Origin: Candidatus Uhrbacteria bacterium
GTDB lineage: Bacteria; Patescibacteriota; Patescibacteriia; CAIXNZ01
Direction: 5' to 3'
DNA: 27,460 bases
NCBI GenBank assembly: GCA_011046145.1
Contig: DSBA01000036.1
Span: 1-27,460, forward strand
Below the pieces are notes generated by a model. The model did no database searches and was not told the DNA's origin. It saw only the letters and a program-made list of their open reading frames with translations. The position numbers and the translations under genes were made by a program. Positions 1 to 7,218 of this stretch are shown piece after piece. The number at the start of each line of letters is the position of its first letter. Within the stretch, counting starts at the first letter, position 1.

Positions 1-6
1 AATTTA

Positions 7-63
7 ATAGTTAACATGTGTTACCCTTAAGTATACTATCTGTAACCCCTTGGTGTTAACTAT
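7..63. repeat. Inverted repeat at the window's left edge
   Basis: ATAGTTAACA at 7-16 is repeated inverted as TGTTAACTAT at 54-63. A nested pair, GTTAC (20-24) and GTAAC (42-46), would extend the fold. It lies upstream of the first gene, before its probable -10 (93-98), so it could be an operator or the end of a hairpin from a gene outside the window. Its function is not known. Confidence 0.4.
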
Positions 64-158
64 ACAATATATTTACAAATTTTTATTTTTGTTATAAAAT
101 AAATAATGTTTTTAAAGCGTTCTTTTTATCAATTTGATTTATAATGGAGGTGATTGTT

Positions 159-722
159 ATGAATGGAAAGGAATTTATTGAGCAAGATATCGCGGATTTG
201 AATTTAAGTCTTTTTCAGCTAAACAATGAGGAGAAAGTATTTGCTGAAATGGGCTTAACAATAATAAAGCTCCAGGAATTCAGTCATTTTGGCTGGCCAA
301 TGTGCATGGCTATTATTGGAGAAAGCCATTTTTTTTGGATAAAAGGCTTGTTTATGGAGCTTTTAGCTTGTACGGATTTGGCTGGCAAAGGCCATTCAGG
401 AACATTGCTAATTAAAAAAATCAAGGGCAAAAATTTGGATGGATTTAATTATGCGCTGGCTTGTAACCGCCTCAAATATTCAGTTGAGGTAAATTTTAAA
501 ATTTATTCGCCGGAAGATGCGAATTCGCCCTTGCCTAAGAAGAAAGGGAAAGAATTGTTTTTTTTGAAAGAAAACTTTCCTTTTCCTTGGGAAAATGGCT
601 ATTTGCCATGCAAGACAGAAGTTAGGCTTTTAGAAATAAATGATCATTTATCTCTTGATACCAGCCATGCTTACCCGCCAAGGCATATTGTTTTGACTCG
701 GTCAACTTTTATTTTTGGCTGA
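159..722 (+). CDS. Hypothetical protein, 187 aa
   Basis: I do not recognise this family. The start at 159 is chosen over an in-frame ATG at 144 because a strong Shine-Dalgarno sequence, GGAGGTGAT (146-154), overlaps the earlier codon and sits at ideal distance from 159. The predicted protein is soluble, with no signal peptide or membrane segment. It is rich in aromatic residues, with FGWPMC near residues 44-49 and a lysine-rich stretch (PKKKGKE) near residue 125. A -10-like TATAAA with upstream TG lies at 93-98. The gene stands alone and ends in its own terminator (732-765), so it is a monocistron unrelated to the hydrogenase operon that follows. It ends in TGA, which supports the standard genetic code. 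Confidence 0.75.
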   Translation: MNGKEFIEQDIADLNLSLFQLNNEEKVFAEMGLTIIKLQEFSHFGWPMCMAIIGESHFFWIKGLFMELLACTDLAGKGHSGTLLIKKIKGKNLDGFNYALACNRLKYSVEVNFKIYSPEDANSPLPKKKGKELFFLKENFPFPWENGYLPCKTEVRLLEINDHLSLDTSHAYPPRHIVLTRSTFIFG

Positions 723-731
723 GTCGGCATA

Positions 732-765
732 AAAAAGGAAGCAATAAAAGCTTCCTTTTTATTTT
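732..765 (+). terminator. Rho-independent terminator
   Basis: The 11-bp stem AAAAAGGAAGC (732-742) pairs with GCTTCCTTTTT (750-760) around a 7-base loop and is followed by more T. It closes the 187-aa gene. Confidence 0.85.
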
Positions 766-773
766 TTTATTAT

Positions 774-784
774 TTTGTTATAAT
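774..784 (+). promoter_or_regulatory. Extended -10 promoter of hydB
   Basis: TGTTATAAT (776-784) is a consensus -10 with an upstream TG. No good -35 is visible. The hexamer ends 9 bases before the hydB ATG at 794, and no Shine-Dalgarno sequence intervenes, so the mRNA is probably leaderless or nearly so. Confidence 0.6.
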
Positions 785-793
785 TAATTTAAG

Positions 794-1804
794 ATGAATA
801 AATCTAAATTAAATCAATTTATTATCTATTTGCTCGAGAATAATTTTGTTATTGCTCCCCAATATGACAGCGAAGGTTTTTTGCATTTGAATAAATTAGA
901 AAACCCGAAGGATTTTGCTTTAGTTTCAAAATTACCTTTGGATTCATGGAAATGGCATATGTTGCCGCCTGATCAGAAAATGTTTGAATATAAAGGCAAT
1001 AAAATGCAAGAAGTTTTGCCTCAAATAAAGAGCCAAGTTTTTTTAGGAGTTTCAATTCTGGATTTGCAGGCTTTAACCTTGCTTAACCAGGTTTTTGAAA
1101 AAGATCCTTATTACCAAAAGATTAAAAAGAAAACAATTATTATTGGCACTTCGTCTGTGCCCGAAGAAAATTTTTACCAATTTTTTGAAAAATTTGAAGA
1201 GCATAAATTAGAGCATTTGCAGTTTGATGTTTTTTTGGCTGTACAAAAAACAGGCTATAAGATTTTTACTGGTTCGGAGGATGGACAAAGATTATTGGAT
1301 AAATTCGGTCACAAAGATTATCAGCATATTGAATACGCCGGGCCGATTCGCGAAGAAGGCTTAGATGCGCAGATGGTGGCTATTAAAGATGCTATGCAAA
1401 ATAACCATCAACAGAAAATTTGGGATGATTTAGGCGCACGCTGTATTCAATGCGGCAAATGCACGATTGCCTGTCCTGTTTGCTTTTGTTTTCGTATTTA
1501 TGACCAGTCAGATTTGGTTAAAGGTACAGGGCGCCGCAGCCGTTGCTGGGATTCTTGTTTTTATAATGAATTTACCCAAGTTGCTGGTCCGGCTCCAAAA
1601 GAACCAAAACATCGGTTTATCAATACAGCGGCGGAAAGAATTTATTTTTGGTATGAACATCATTTTGTTCGCACGCCGCAAAGTTTTTCCATTCCAGGCT
1701 GTGTGGGTTGCGGCCGGTGTACGCAGGTTTGTCCTGCTAATATTGATATAAAGCAAACAATTCAAGATATTTTGAAAAATAAAAAGACCAAAAATGCGCA
1801 ATGA
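794..1804 (+). CDS. hydB: Sulfhydrogenase-type [NiFe] hydrogenase beta subunit, 4Fe-4S
   Basis: This is the iron-sulfur beta subunit of a group 3b cytosolic [NiFe] hydrogenase. It carries electrons between the flavin subunit HydG and the small subunit HydD. Two ferredoxin-type 4Fe-4S motifs are visible in the C-terminal third: CxxCxxCxxxCP at C217, C220, C223, C227 and again at C303, C306, C309, C313. Extra cysteines (C230, C232, C251, C255) lie between them, as is usual in this family. The N-terminal 200 residues match the family's conserved non-cluster region (PLDSWK, EYAGPI). The length of 336 aa is normal. The 3' end overlaps hydG by 11 bases, so the two are translationally coupled. The start lies just after a -10 box with no Shine-Dalgarno sequence. 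Confidence 0.92.
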   Translation: MNKSKLNQFIIYLLENNFVIAPQYDSEGFLHLNKLENPKDFALVSKLPLDSWKWHMLPPDQKMFEYKGNKMQEVLPQIKSQVFLGVSILDLQALTLLNQVFEKDPYYQKIKKKTIIIGTSSVPEENFYQFFEKFEEHKLEHLQFDVFLAVQKTGYKIFTGSEDGQRLLDKFGHKDYQHIEYAGPIREEGLDAQMVAIKDAMQNNHQQKIWDDLGARCIQCGKCTIACPVCFCFRIYDQSDLVKGTGRRSRCWDSCFYNEFTQVAGPAPKEPKHRFINTAAERIYFWYEHHFVRTPQSFSIPGCVGCGRCTQVCPANIDIKQTIQDILKNKKTKNAQ

Positions 1805-2606
1805 TTATCAAACCTACAATTGTAAAATCCTGAAAGTAGAAAAAGAAACTGCTGATTCTTCAACCTTTACTTTGAGTTTGCCTTATAAAGGTTTTAATTT
1901 TGTTTGCGGTCAGTATGTTATGGTTTCTTTGCCTGGATTTGGCGAGGCGGCTATTTCCATATCATCTGACATGAATGATAGAAAAGCATTTCAGCTAACA
2001 GTCAGGGAAGTCGGAGTATTGACTTCAGCTATGCATAATCTGAAAAAAGGTGGTATTTTGGGTGTCCGCGGGCCTTATGGCCGTTCATTCCCGGTTAGCC
2101 AGGCTAAAGGTAGAAATATTTTAATAGTTGTAGGCGGCTGCGGTATTCCGCCGATTCGGCCGGTGATTTTAGATGCGGTTAAAAATCCGCAAAAATATAA
2201 AAAAGTTTATATATTTTATGGTTCTAAAAATGAAGACACACTATTTTTTAAGCGGGAATATTCGCGTTGGCGGAAAGTTTGCGATTTAAATATCGCTTTA
2301 GAAAAGCCTAAAACTAAAAAATTCAATAAGGGAATGGTGACAGCATTGTTTGATTTAAAAAATATACCGAGTGACGCCATTGCTTATATTTGCGGTCCGC
2401 CGATTATGTATAAGTTTGTGATTGAAAAAATACTTAAGCAAGGTTTTGATCCGAATAAGATTTTTATGTCATTGGAACGCCATATGGATTGCGGGCTCGG
2501 AGTCTGCCAGCATTGCGCAGTCGGGCCGTATTATGTCTGCAAAGACGGACCGGTTTTTTCTTATGAAGAATTGAAAAATTTTAAAACTTGGCTAAGTCCG
2601 ATTTAG
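1794..2606 (+). CDS. hydG: Sulfhydrogenase-type [NiFe] hydrogenase gamma subunit, FAD/NAD(P)-binding
   Basis: This is the diaphorase-like gamma subunit, related to dihydroorotate dehydrogenase PyrK. It exchanges electrons with NAD(P)H. An FAD-binding beta-barrel occupies about residues 1-100, with EAAISISS where the family has its flavin motif. A nucleotide-binding domain follows, with GGCGIPPIRPVI at about 114-125 and CGPPIMY at 200-206. The C-terminus binds a [2Fe-2S] cluster through C233, C238, C241 and C249 (C-x4-C-x2-C-x7-C). The length of 270 aa is typical. The start overlaps the end of hydB by 11 bases. The sequence does not show whether NADP(H) or NAD(H) is preferred. The transcript meets a convergent small gene downstream. 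Confidence 0.92.
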   Translation: MRNDYQTYNCKILKVEKETADSSTFTLSLPYKGFNFVCGQYVMVSLPGFGEAAISISSDMNDRKAFQLTVREVGVLTSAMHNLKKGGILGVRGPYGRSFPVSQAKGRNILIVVGGCGIPPIRPVILDAVKNPQKYKKVYIFYGSKNEDTLFFKREYSRWRKVCDLNIALEKPKTKKFNKGMVTALFDLKNIPSDAIAYICGPPIMYKFVIEKILKQGFDPNKIFMSLERHMDCGLGVCQHCAVGPYYVCKDGPVFSYEELKNFKTWLSPI

Positions 2607-2624
2607 AGATTATCTGCGCGCTCA

Positions 2625-2653
2625 AAAATAAAAAGGCAGATTGCTCTGCCTTT
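2625..2653 (-). terminator. Terminator between hydG and a convergent small gene
   Basis: AAAGGCAGA (2632-2640) pairs with TCTGCCTTT (2645-2653) around a 4-base loop. Read on the - strand the stem is followed by TTTATTTTT, so it mainly terminates the - strand gene, whose stop codon lies in the stem. On the + strand the T-run is only the stem's own TTT, so it may serve hydG less well. Confidence 0.75.
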
Positions 2654-2864
2654 AAGCCCCGGGGTTGTTTGATAAGCGTAATACGATTTGCACCTTAAAT
2701 CCTTTACTGACAAAGAAGCGCGCTTGTTCATGGCTCAATTCTGCTTTGACTCCTTGTTCGTCGGTTTCAACTATCTGCCCCATATCTCCGCAATGAGAAG
2801 CTACTATTTGTTGCGTTTTTTCGGGACTTAGCTCCCTGCTGCTTATTCGATAGATTCTACCCAT
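2652..2864 (-). CDS. Small hypothetical protein, 70 aa
   Basis: I do not recognise this protein. It is a single small domain with no cysteine pair, signal peptide or membrane segment, and it reads as a compact alpha/beta fold (HEQARFFVSKGFKVQIVL near the C-terminus). The start is well supported: on the - strand AGGAGG lies 8 bases before the ATG. Its stop codon sits inside a - strand terminator. It is convergent to hydG and divergent from hypC, so it interrupts the hydrogenase gene order without being part of the operon. It belongs to the set of small genes in this window that have strong ribosome binding sites. Confidence 0.7.
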   Translation of the reverse strand: MGRIYRISSRELSPEKTQQIVASHCGDMGQIVETDEQGVKAELSHEQARFFVSKGFKVQIVLRLSNNPGA

Positions 2865-2922
2865 TTCAATTGCCTCCTTTTTGTTTTTTGAATATGTATT
2901 TAATTATTTTAACGATAATTAA

Positions 2923-2950
2923 TTGAATTTGTTACATTTTATAAGATAAT
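2923..2950 (+). promoter_or_regulatory. Candidate promoter of hypC
   Basis: TTGAAT (2923-2928) and GATAAT (2945-2950) are 16 bases apart and end one base before the hypC ATG at 2952. An overlapping alternative -10, TATAAG (2940-2945), would place transcription start at about the ATG. No Shine-Dalgarno sequence is present. The exact boxes are uncertain. Confidence 0.4.
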
Positions 2951-2951
2951 T

Positions 2952-3161
2952 ATGTGTTTGTCTATTCCTTATCAAATTAAAGAAATTAAAGGGGATAAAG
3001 CAATTGTTAGCCTTGCTAGCGGGAAAAAGAGAAAAATTAATTTAAATTTATTAACTGGCGTTAAAATCGGTGACTGGATATTGTCTTTAAATAATTTTGC
3101 CACCCAAAAAATTACAGATACTGAGGCTCAAGAGATTATTAAATTATATAACCATGAATAA
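2952..3161 (+). CDS. hypC: Hydrogenase maturation chaperone HypC
   Basis: HypC is a small chaperone that works with HypD to assemble the Fe(CN)2CO group and deliver it to the hydrogenase large subunit. The N-terminus MCLSIPYQI is the family signature; Cys2 is the ligand residue after methionine removal. The remainder (KAIVSLASGKKRKINLNLL, then GDWILSL) follows the HypC beta-barrel pattern, and 69 aa is a normal length. Its target here should be HydA, encoded about 5.7 kb downstream. The gene overlaps the next one by 8 bases, so it heads an operon with the transporter. hypB, hypD, hypE and hypF are not in the window. Confidence 0.92.
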   Translation: MCLSIPYQIKEIKGDKAIVSLASGKKRKINLNLLTGVKIGDWILSLNNFATQKITDTEAQEIIKLYNHE

Positions 3162-4071
3162 AACAAAAAAAGGATTATATTTAGTTTTAGTCACAGCTTT
3201 AATTTCAGGCGTAGCTGTTTTTTTAAGTAAATTTGCAGTTCAGTCAATTGGTAATTCGCATGTTTTTACTACTGGTAAAAATTTGTTGGTTGGTTTAATT
3301 CTAACTGCTTTGATTTTAACCCCGTTTATTTTGCCTCGTCTGAAAAAAATAAAGTTTAATGATTGGCTTAAATTAATTCTCATCGGTATTATTGGCGGGT
3401 CAGTGCCGTTTTTATTGTTTTTTAAAGCTGTTAGCTTGGCTTCCAGTTCAGTAAGCACAGCTTTTATCCACAAAACCTTGTTTGTTTGGGTAAGCTTATT
3501 AGCTGTTTGGTTTTTGAAAGAAAAAATCGGCAAATTGCAGTATTTAGCCTTGGCTTTATTGTTTTTGGGAAATTTTGCCTTGTTAGGTTTTAAATTTATA
3601 ACTTTTGGCTATGCGGAAGGCTTGGCTTTAATTGCAACTTTAATGTGGTCTGTTGAATTTATAATTGCCAAAAGAGTCCTGCAAAATGTTGAATCTGAAA
3701 TAGTCGCCTGGGCCAGAATGTTTTTCGGCTCAATAATTTTATTGGGATACATTGGGTATTTGGGGTTATTAGGTGATTTGGTGATTTTAAATGTCAATCA
3801 ATGGCTATGGATTTTGTTAACTTCTGGTTTATTGCTTGGTTATGTTTTGACCTGGTATAAGGCTTTAAAATATTTGCCAGCAGTTACTGTTACTTCAGTC
3901 TTGGTCCTGGCATCGCCTTTGACCACTTTATTAAATGGTATTTTTGTAACCCATAAATATGATTGGGGGCAAATAATTGGTTCTGTTTTAATTGTATTTG
4001 CTGGGGGATTGATTATTTATTCTTTTAAACAAGTTAAAAATGTCACCAGTTCAGTTCGACAATTCAATTAA
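3154..4071 (+). CDS. EamA/DMT-family transporter
   Basis: This is a polytopic membrane protein with about ten hydrophobic helices in two repeated halves, the layout of the drug/metabolite transporter superfamily. The start at 3154 is chosen over an in-frame ATG at 3097 because it gives the normal N-terminus (MNKTKKGLYLVLVTALISG) and the 8-base overlap with hypC seen in coupled genes. The resulting 305 aa fits the family. SSSVSTAFIHKTLFVWVSLLAVWFL spans the typical helix 3-4 region of the first half. The substrate cannot be read from sequence. Its place between hypC and a hydrogenase-associated gene makes a role in hydrogenase physiology possible, but that is only context. The gene overlaps the next one by 32 bases. 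Confidence 0.85.
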   Translation: MNKTKKGLYLVLVTALISGVAVFLSKFAVQSIGNSHVFTTGKNLLVGLILTALILTPFILPRLKKIKFNDWLKLILIGIIGGSVPFLLFFKAVSLASSSVSTAFIHKTLFVWVSLLAVWFLKEKIGKLQYLALALLFLGNFALLGFKFITFGYAEGLALIATLMWSVEFIIAKRVLQNVESEIVAWARMFFGSIILLGYIGYLGLLGDLVILNVNQWLWILLTSGLLLGYVLTWYKALKYLPAVTVTSVLVLASPLTTLLNGIFVTHKYDWGQIIGSVLIVFAGGLIIYSFKQVKNVTSSVRQFN

Positions 4072-4816
4072 GGGTTTGTTCCAATGCGGCAAATATGCTT
4101 TTATGCCCAATTTTTATGCTTATTGCGGACCGGATAAAAATAAGCAGCTTTTTGAATATGTATCAGTAAAATATTATGAGCCTAACTTGAAGCAGATTTT
4201 GTCAGAATTTGAAGTCATGCAGCCTTATTTAAAATTAATCGCCAGAACAAGTAAAATTAAGGATGAATTTAGTCCGGAAGTTGTTGAGGCTTATTGGCTG
4301 GGTAATGATTTAACTGAAAGTGTTGACATTAAAAATTTATACCGCCATTTTACTGAAGATAAGAATTTAAAATTAAAAATAAAAAAATCTACAATTGAGA
4401 AAGTTTTGGGCTTTAATCCGCAAAATAGCAAGCCCCATCATAATTTTCATGTCATGAATATTTGGTTGCGGGCGGGTAAATTGAATATTAAACATACCTT
4501 AAAATCAATTGACGAATGCCGAATATCCTGGGGAAAAATTAAAAAGATAAAAAAGAATTCAATTATTGTTGAATATAAGCCGTTAATAATTGAAGCTGAT
4601 AAATTGAAATTAGGTGGAATTATTGACAGGGAAGTCTTAACCCAGTTTGATGATAAGGGCTTTGTGAAAAATTTGAATATTGGTGATATTGTGACAATTC
4701 ACTGGGGCTGGGTTTGCGAAAAAATTAATCAGCAGCAATTAGCTAATTTGAAAAAATATACCTTAGAAAGTTTAGATATTTTTAATCATCAGGTAATTGA
4801 ATTTTTGTATGTCTGA
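4040..4816 (+). CDS. DUF6390-like hydrogenase-neighbourhood protein, 258 aa
   Basis: This is a soluble protein of unknown function. Its N-terminus (FQCGKYAFMPNFYAYCGPD, residues 14-32) resembles an ARYAYPPN-x-YCGP signature that I associate with DUF6390 proteins found beside hydrogenase genes; I could not check this by search. A second recognisable stretch is HHNFHVMNIWLRAG (about 133-146). IHWGWVCEKI, with WGW, lies near residue 223. It starts 32 bases inside the transporter gene and ends with an 8-base overlap onto the next gene, so translation is coupled across hypC, transporter, this gene and the nucleotidyltransferase. That context suggests a role in hydrogenase maturation or use. No metal-binding cysteine cluster is evident. 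Confidence 0.7.
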   Translation: MSPVQFDNSIKGLFQCGKYAFMPNFYAYCGPDKNKQLFEYVSVKYYEPNLKQILSEFEVMQPYLKLIARTSKIKDEFSPEVVEAYWLGNDLTESVDIKNLYRHFTEDKNLKLKIKKSTIEKVLGFNPQNSKPHHNFHVMNIWLRAGKLNIKHTLKSIDECRISWGKIKKIKKNSIIVEYKPLIIEADKLKLGGIIDREVLTQFDDKGFVKNLNIGDIVTIHWGWVCEKINQQQLANLKKYTLESLDIFNHQVIEFLYV

Positions 4817-5501
4817 AAATTTTACTTCAGGGGAAAAATTAGAAAGAGATATTGAAACAGCTCAAGTAATGGCTTCATCGATTAATCAGTTTGTTGATCA
4901 GGGGATTATTAGTGCCAAGGAAGCAAGTAATCTTGATCCAGCTAAAATTGACGAATTTATGTGTCGGTCGGTTGATGATATTATTAATATGCCGGATAAA
5001 ATACCTGAAGAAAGTAAAGGTAAATTACGGACAATGCTTGGTTTGCATTTAACTGAATTTGATAAGCCAATTGATCAAGTTGAACGGAAAGTAGAAATTA
5101 AGGAAACTGTATCAGAAATGCGAGATTATTTAGCTGAATTTCAAGAGCATTTCCCATTTATTAAAGGTATGATTTTATGCGGCAGCAAAATGGTTCCTGA
5201 TAAAATGCCCAGGCTAGATAGTGATGTAGATGTGGTAATGGTTTTAGACGAAGGTCACGATACAAGTTATAAGGTTCCAGGAGGCCAGGAACTTGTTCAG
5301 TCTATGGTTAAGTTTGCTGATAAACATAGAACCAAATCAGGAGCAGAAGTCAGTTTGGATGCTTATTATACGATGAGCGCCTTAAAAAAAGAATTAGAAT
5401 CACAAACAGCTCAGCCTGGTAAAGGTAAATTAATTTGGGGATTTAATCCTAAGGCAATTCAGTATATTGGCGACGATTTGAAATTCGGGGGGAGACGTTA
5501 G
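4809..5501 (+). CDS. Nucleotidyltransferase-like protein, N-terminal part (frameshifted)
   Basis: This is the upstream piece of a gene that appears split by a -1 frameshift. Residues 119-145 carry the polymerase-beta nucleotidyltransferase signature: G125-S126, then D139-x-D141, with a candidate third carboxylate at D184 in EVSLDAYY. Helical sequence precedes it. The start at 4809 is used because ATGTCTGA overlaps the stop of the previous gene by 8 bases; the ATG at 4797 is less likely. The frame ends at 5501 just after a run of six G (5487-5492). The other frame then continues with ETLDEKEVNRF and runs open into the ORF ending at 6358. The substrate is unknown. The full product would be about 516 aa. 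Confidence 0.7.
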   Translation: MSENFTSGEKLERDIETAQVMASSINQFVDQGIISAKEASNLDPAKIDEFMCRSVDDIINMPDKIPEESKGKLRTMLGLHLTEFDKPIDQVERKVEIKETVSEMRDYLAEFQEHFPFIKGMILCGSKMVPDKMPRLDSDVDVVMVLDEGHDTSYKVPGGQELVQSMVKFADKHRTKSGAEVSLDAYYTMSALKKELESQTAQPGKGKLIWGFNPKAIQYIGDDLKFGGRR

Positions 5502-5572
5502 ACGAAAAGGAAGTTAATCGATTTTTAAGTCTAAATTTAAATTCTCCGCAAACAAAAGAATTAAAACAAAAA

Positions 5573-6358
5573 ATGATTACCCAAGCTAAGAAAAAAATTT
5601 TGCAGGAAACTAATGAATCGCCGGAAAGCCGTTTAGAAAGAAAAAGATTTGAATCTTTTAAAGACAATTATCTGGAAATGTTAAAAGATCCAGATATCCC
5701 TAATATATATAAGGTATTTTTAAGGCAAAAAGATATCATCATGTTATTGGGTAAATTAAAGCCCATGACCGAATTTCAAGTACAGGAGGAAAATATTGCA
5801 GAGTTTACAAAAAAAGGCTATTGGGCTGAAGATTCATTGAAAGGATTTTTAGAACTATTGAAGAACAAGTTTGGCGTGGATAATTTTGAAGAATATCGCG
5901 ATGGTAATAATGCTTTATATAGAATATACGATCAGGAGCAAATAAAAGAGCAGATTAAAAAATTTCCTAAATTAGTGGCCTGGGATGATTCAATGCAATT
6001 AAATCAGTGGATTGATGCAAATTTGGATCAGGGTGTGCCCATTGATTATGTTAAAGGCGCTTTGTATGGGTTCCCTAAGTCATCAATTGATTTTTATTTA
6101 GAGAAAGGCGGGTTTATGGATATTGAGATGCAGGGTATTGGCACATATGGCGAAGATTATGGCGTGCCCAAAGGGGAATTATCTCCTGATGTTATTTTCA
6201 GGGAAGAGGCTAAAAATAAATTTTTCAAACAATTTGAATCTGATCAAGATATTCAAGTTGAATTACAGAAAACAAATAATCTTAAGGAAGAACTTCTGAA
6301 TATTATTAAAGAAATAAGAAGAAAAAGAGATGAACAGGATGAGCGTTTAAAAAAATAA
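5573..6358 (+). CDS. C-terminal part of the frameshifted nucleotidyltransferase-like protein
   Basis: This frame opens before its first ATG at 5573: reading back, it is uninterrupted through the G-run at 5487-5492. It therefore most likely continues the gene that begins at 4809 rather than standing alone. The ATG at 5573 has no Shine-Dalgarno sequence in front of it. The 261 residues from 5573 are charged and mostly helical, with a lysine/arginine/glutamate-rich C-terminal tail that looks like a coiled coil (KEELLNIIKEIRRKRDEQDE). I recognise no domain. The gene ends 10 bases before hydD. If the frameshift is genuine the locus is either a pseudogene or expressed by slippage; a sequencing or assembly indel in the homopolymer is the plainest explanation. 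Confidence 0.6.
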   Translation: MITQAKKKILQETNESPESRLERKRFESFKDNYLEMLKDPDIPNIYKVFLRQKDIIMLLGKLKPMTEFQVQEENIAEFTKKGYWAEDSLKGFLELLKNKFGVDNFEEYRDGNNALYRIYDQEQIKEQIKKFPKLVAWDDSMQLNQWIDANLDQGVPIDYVKGALYGFPKSSIDFYLEKGGFMDIEMQGIGTYGEDYGVPKGELSPDVIFREEAKNKFFKQFESDQDIQVELQKTNNLKEELLNIIKEIRRKRDEQDERLKK

Positions 6359-6368
6359 ATTTTACATT

Positions 6369-7169
6369 ATGCCTAAAAAAAATGATTCCAACGGTTGGAA
6401 AAAAACATCCATTGCCATTTTCGGCCTTACTTCCTGCGAAGGCTGCCAGTTTGCAATTTTAGACTTGCATGAGAAATTTTTTGAATTAACCAAATATATT
6501 GATATTGATGAATTTCGTTTAATTGAAGATGAAAAAGAAAGATCACATTATGATATCTCGTTTGTTGAAGGTAATCCGGTAACAATGGAGAATCTACATA
6601 TTTTAAAGCGTATACGTAAAATTTCAGATATTGTAGTTGTTTTAGGCGGCTGCGCTGATATCGGCGGGGTTTGGGAAATAAAAAATTATCATGATTATAA
6701 AAAAATCGGCTGTTATGTTTATGATAAATGCAAGACGATTGAAAATAGGGAAGTGGTTGAAGTGCCTAAAGCCATAAAAGTTGACTATATTATTCCGGGT
6801 TGTCCCATTAATGCTCAAAATTTTCTTGATTTGGTTTTTAGTTTATTAAATGGCACGCCCTGGACCTTATTTGACAATCCGGTCTGTTATGAATGCCAGA
6901 TTAATAAAAATCCTTGTTTATTACAGCAGGGCAAGATTTGTTTGGGACCGATAGCTTTAGGCGGCTGTAATGCAGTCTGTTTAAACTCACGCCAGGAATG
7001 CTGGGCCTGCCGAGGCATTTTGAGCCAGCCGGCTGAAAAAATAGTTAATTTGATAAAGATTTTAAAAAGCCATGGCTGGAATAAGGCTGATATCCTGGAG
7101 AAAATGGAATTTTTCGGGGCGAGGGACAGGATTGAAGCTGCCTTGAAAGAAGCTGAAAAGAAAAAATAA
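6369..7169 (+). CDS. hydD: Sulfhydrogenase-type [NiFe] hydrogenase small (delta) subunit
   Basis: This is the small subunit of the group 3b hydrogenase, of the NADH-ubiquinone oxidoreductase 20-kDa family. It carries the iron-sulfur clusters that lead electrons away from the NiFe site. The proximal cluster ligands are visible as C23 and C26 (TSCEGC), C95 (VVLGGC) and C145 (PGCP). A C-terminal cysteine-rich region (C173, C176, C183, C191, C200, C204, C211, C214) supplies ligands for two more clusters. The length of 266 aa is typical. It follows the nucleotidyltransferase by 10 bases without a Shine-Dalgarno sequence. In better known 3b operons the order is B-G-D-A; here D is separated from G by about 3.8 kb and from A by about 1.7 kb. 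Confidence 0.93.
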   Translation: MPKKNDSNGWKKTSIAIFGLTSCEGCQFAILDLHEKFFELTKYIDIDEFRLIEDEKERSHYDISFVEGNPVTMENLHILKRIRKISDIVVVLGGCADIGGVWEIKNYHDYKKIGCYVYDKCKTIENREVVEVPKAIKVDYIIPGCPINAQNFLDLVFSLLNGTPWTLFDNPVCYECQINKNPCLLQQGKICLGPIALGGCNAVCLNSRQECWACRGILSQPAEKIVNLIKILKSHGWNKADILEKMEFFGARDRIEAALKEAEKKK

Positions 7170-7184
7170 GCGCCAATTTTTTTG

Positions 7185-7214
7185 TTGATAAATTTTAGAA
7201 AAAATTTTTATAAT
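7185..7214 (+). promoter_or_regulatory. Promoter of the nitroreductase gene
   Basis: TTGATA (7185-7190) and TATAAT (7209-7214) are separated by 18 bases. The -10 overlaps the first possible ATG (7213), so initiation more likely uses the ATG at 7219 on a leaderless mRNA. No Shine-Dalgarno sequence is present. Confidence 0.55.
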
Positions 7215-7218
7215 GTTC

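Noticed and set aside
1467..1801. Open frames overlapping the cysteine-rich end of hydB on both strands
   Set aside because: The hydB frame has clear iron-sulfur motifs and family length; the overlapping frames have no recognisable pattern.
7213..7218. ATG at 7213 as the nitroreductase start
   Set aside because: It lies inside the TATAAT (7209-7214), so the transcript would not include it if this promoter is used; 7219 is preferred. It remains possible if transcription reads through from hydD.
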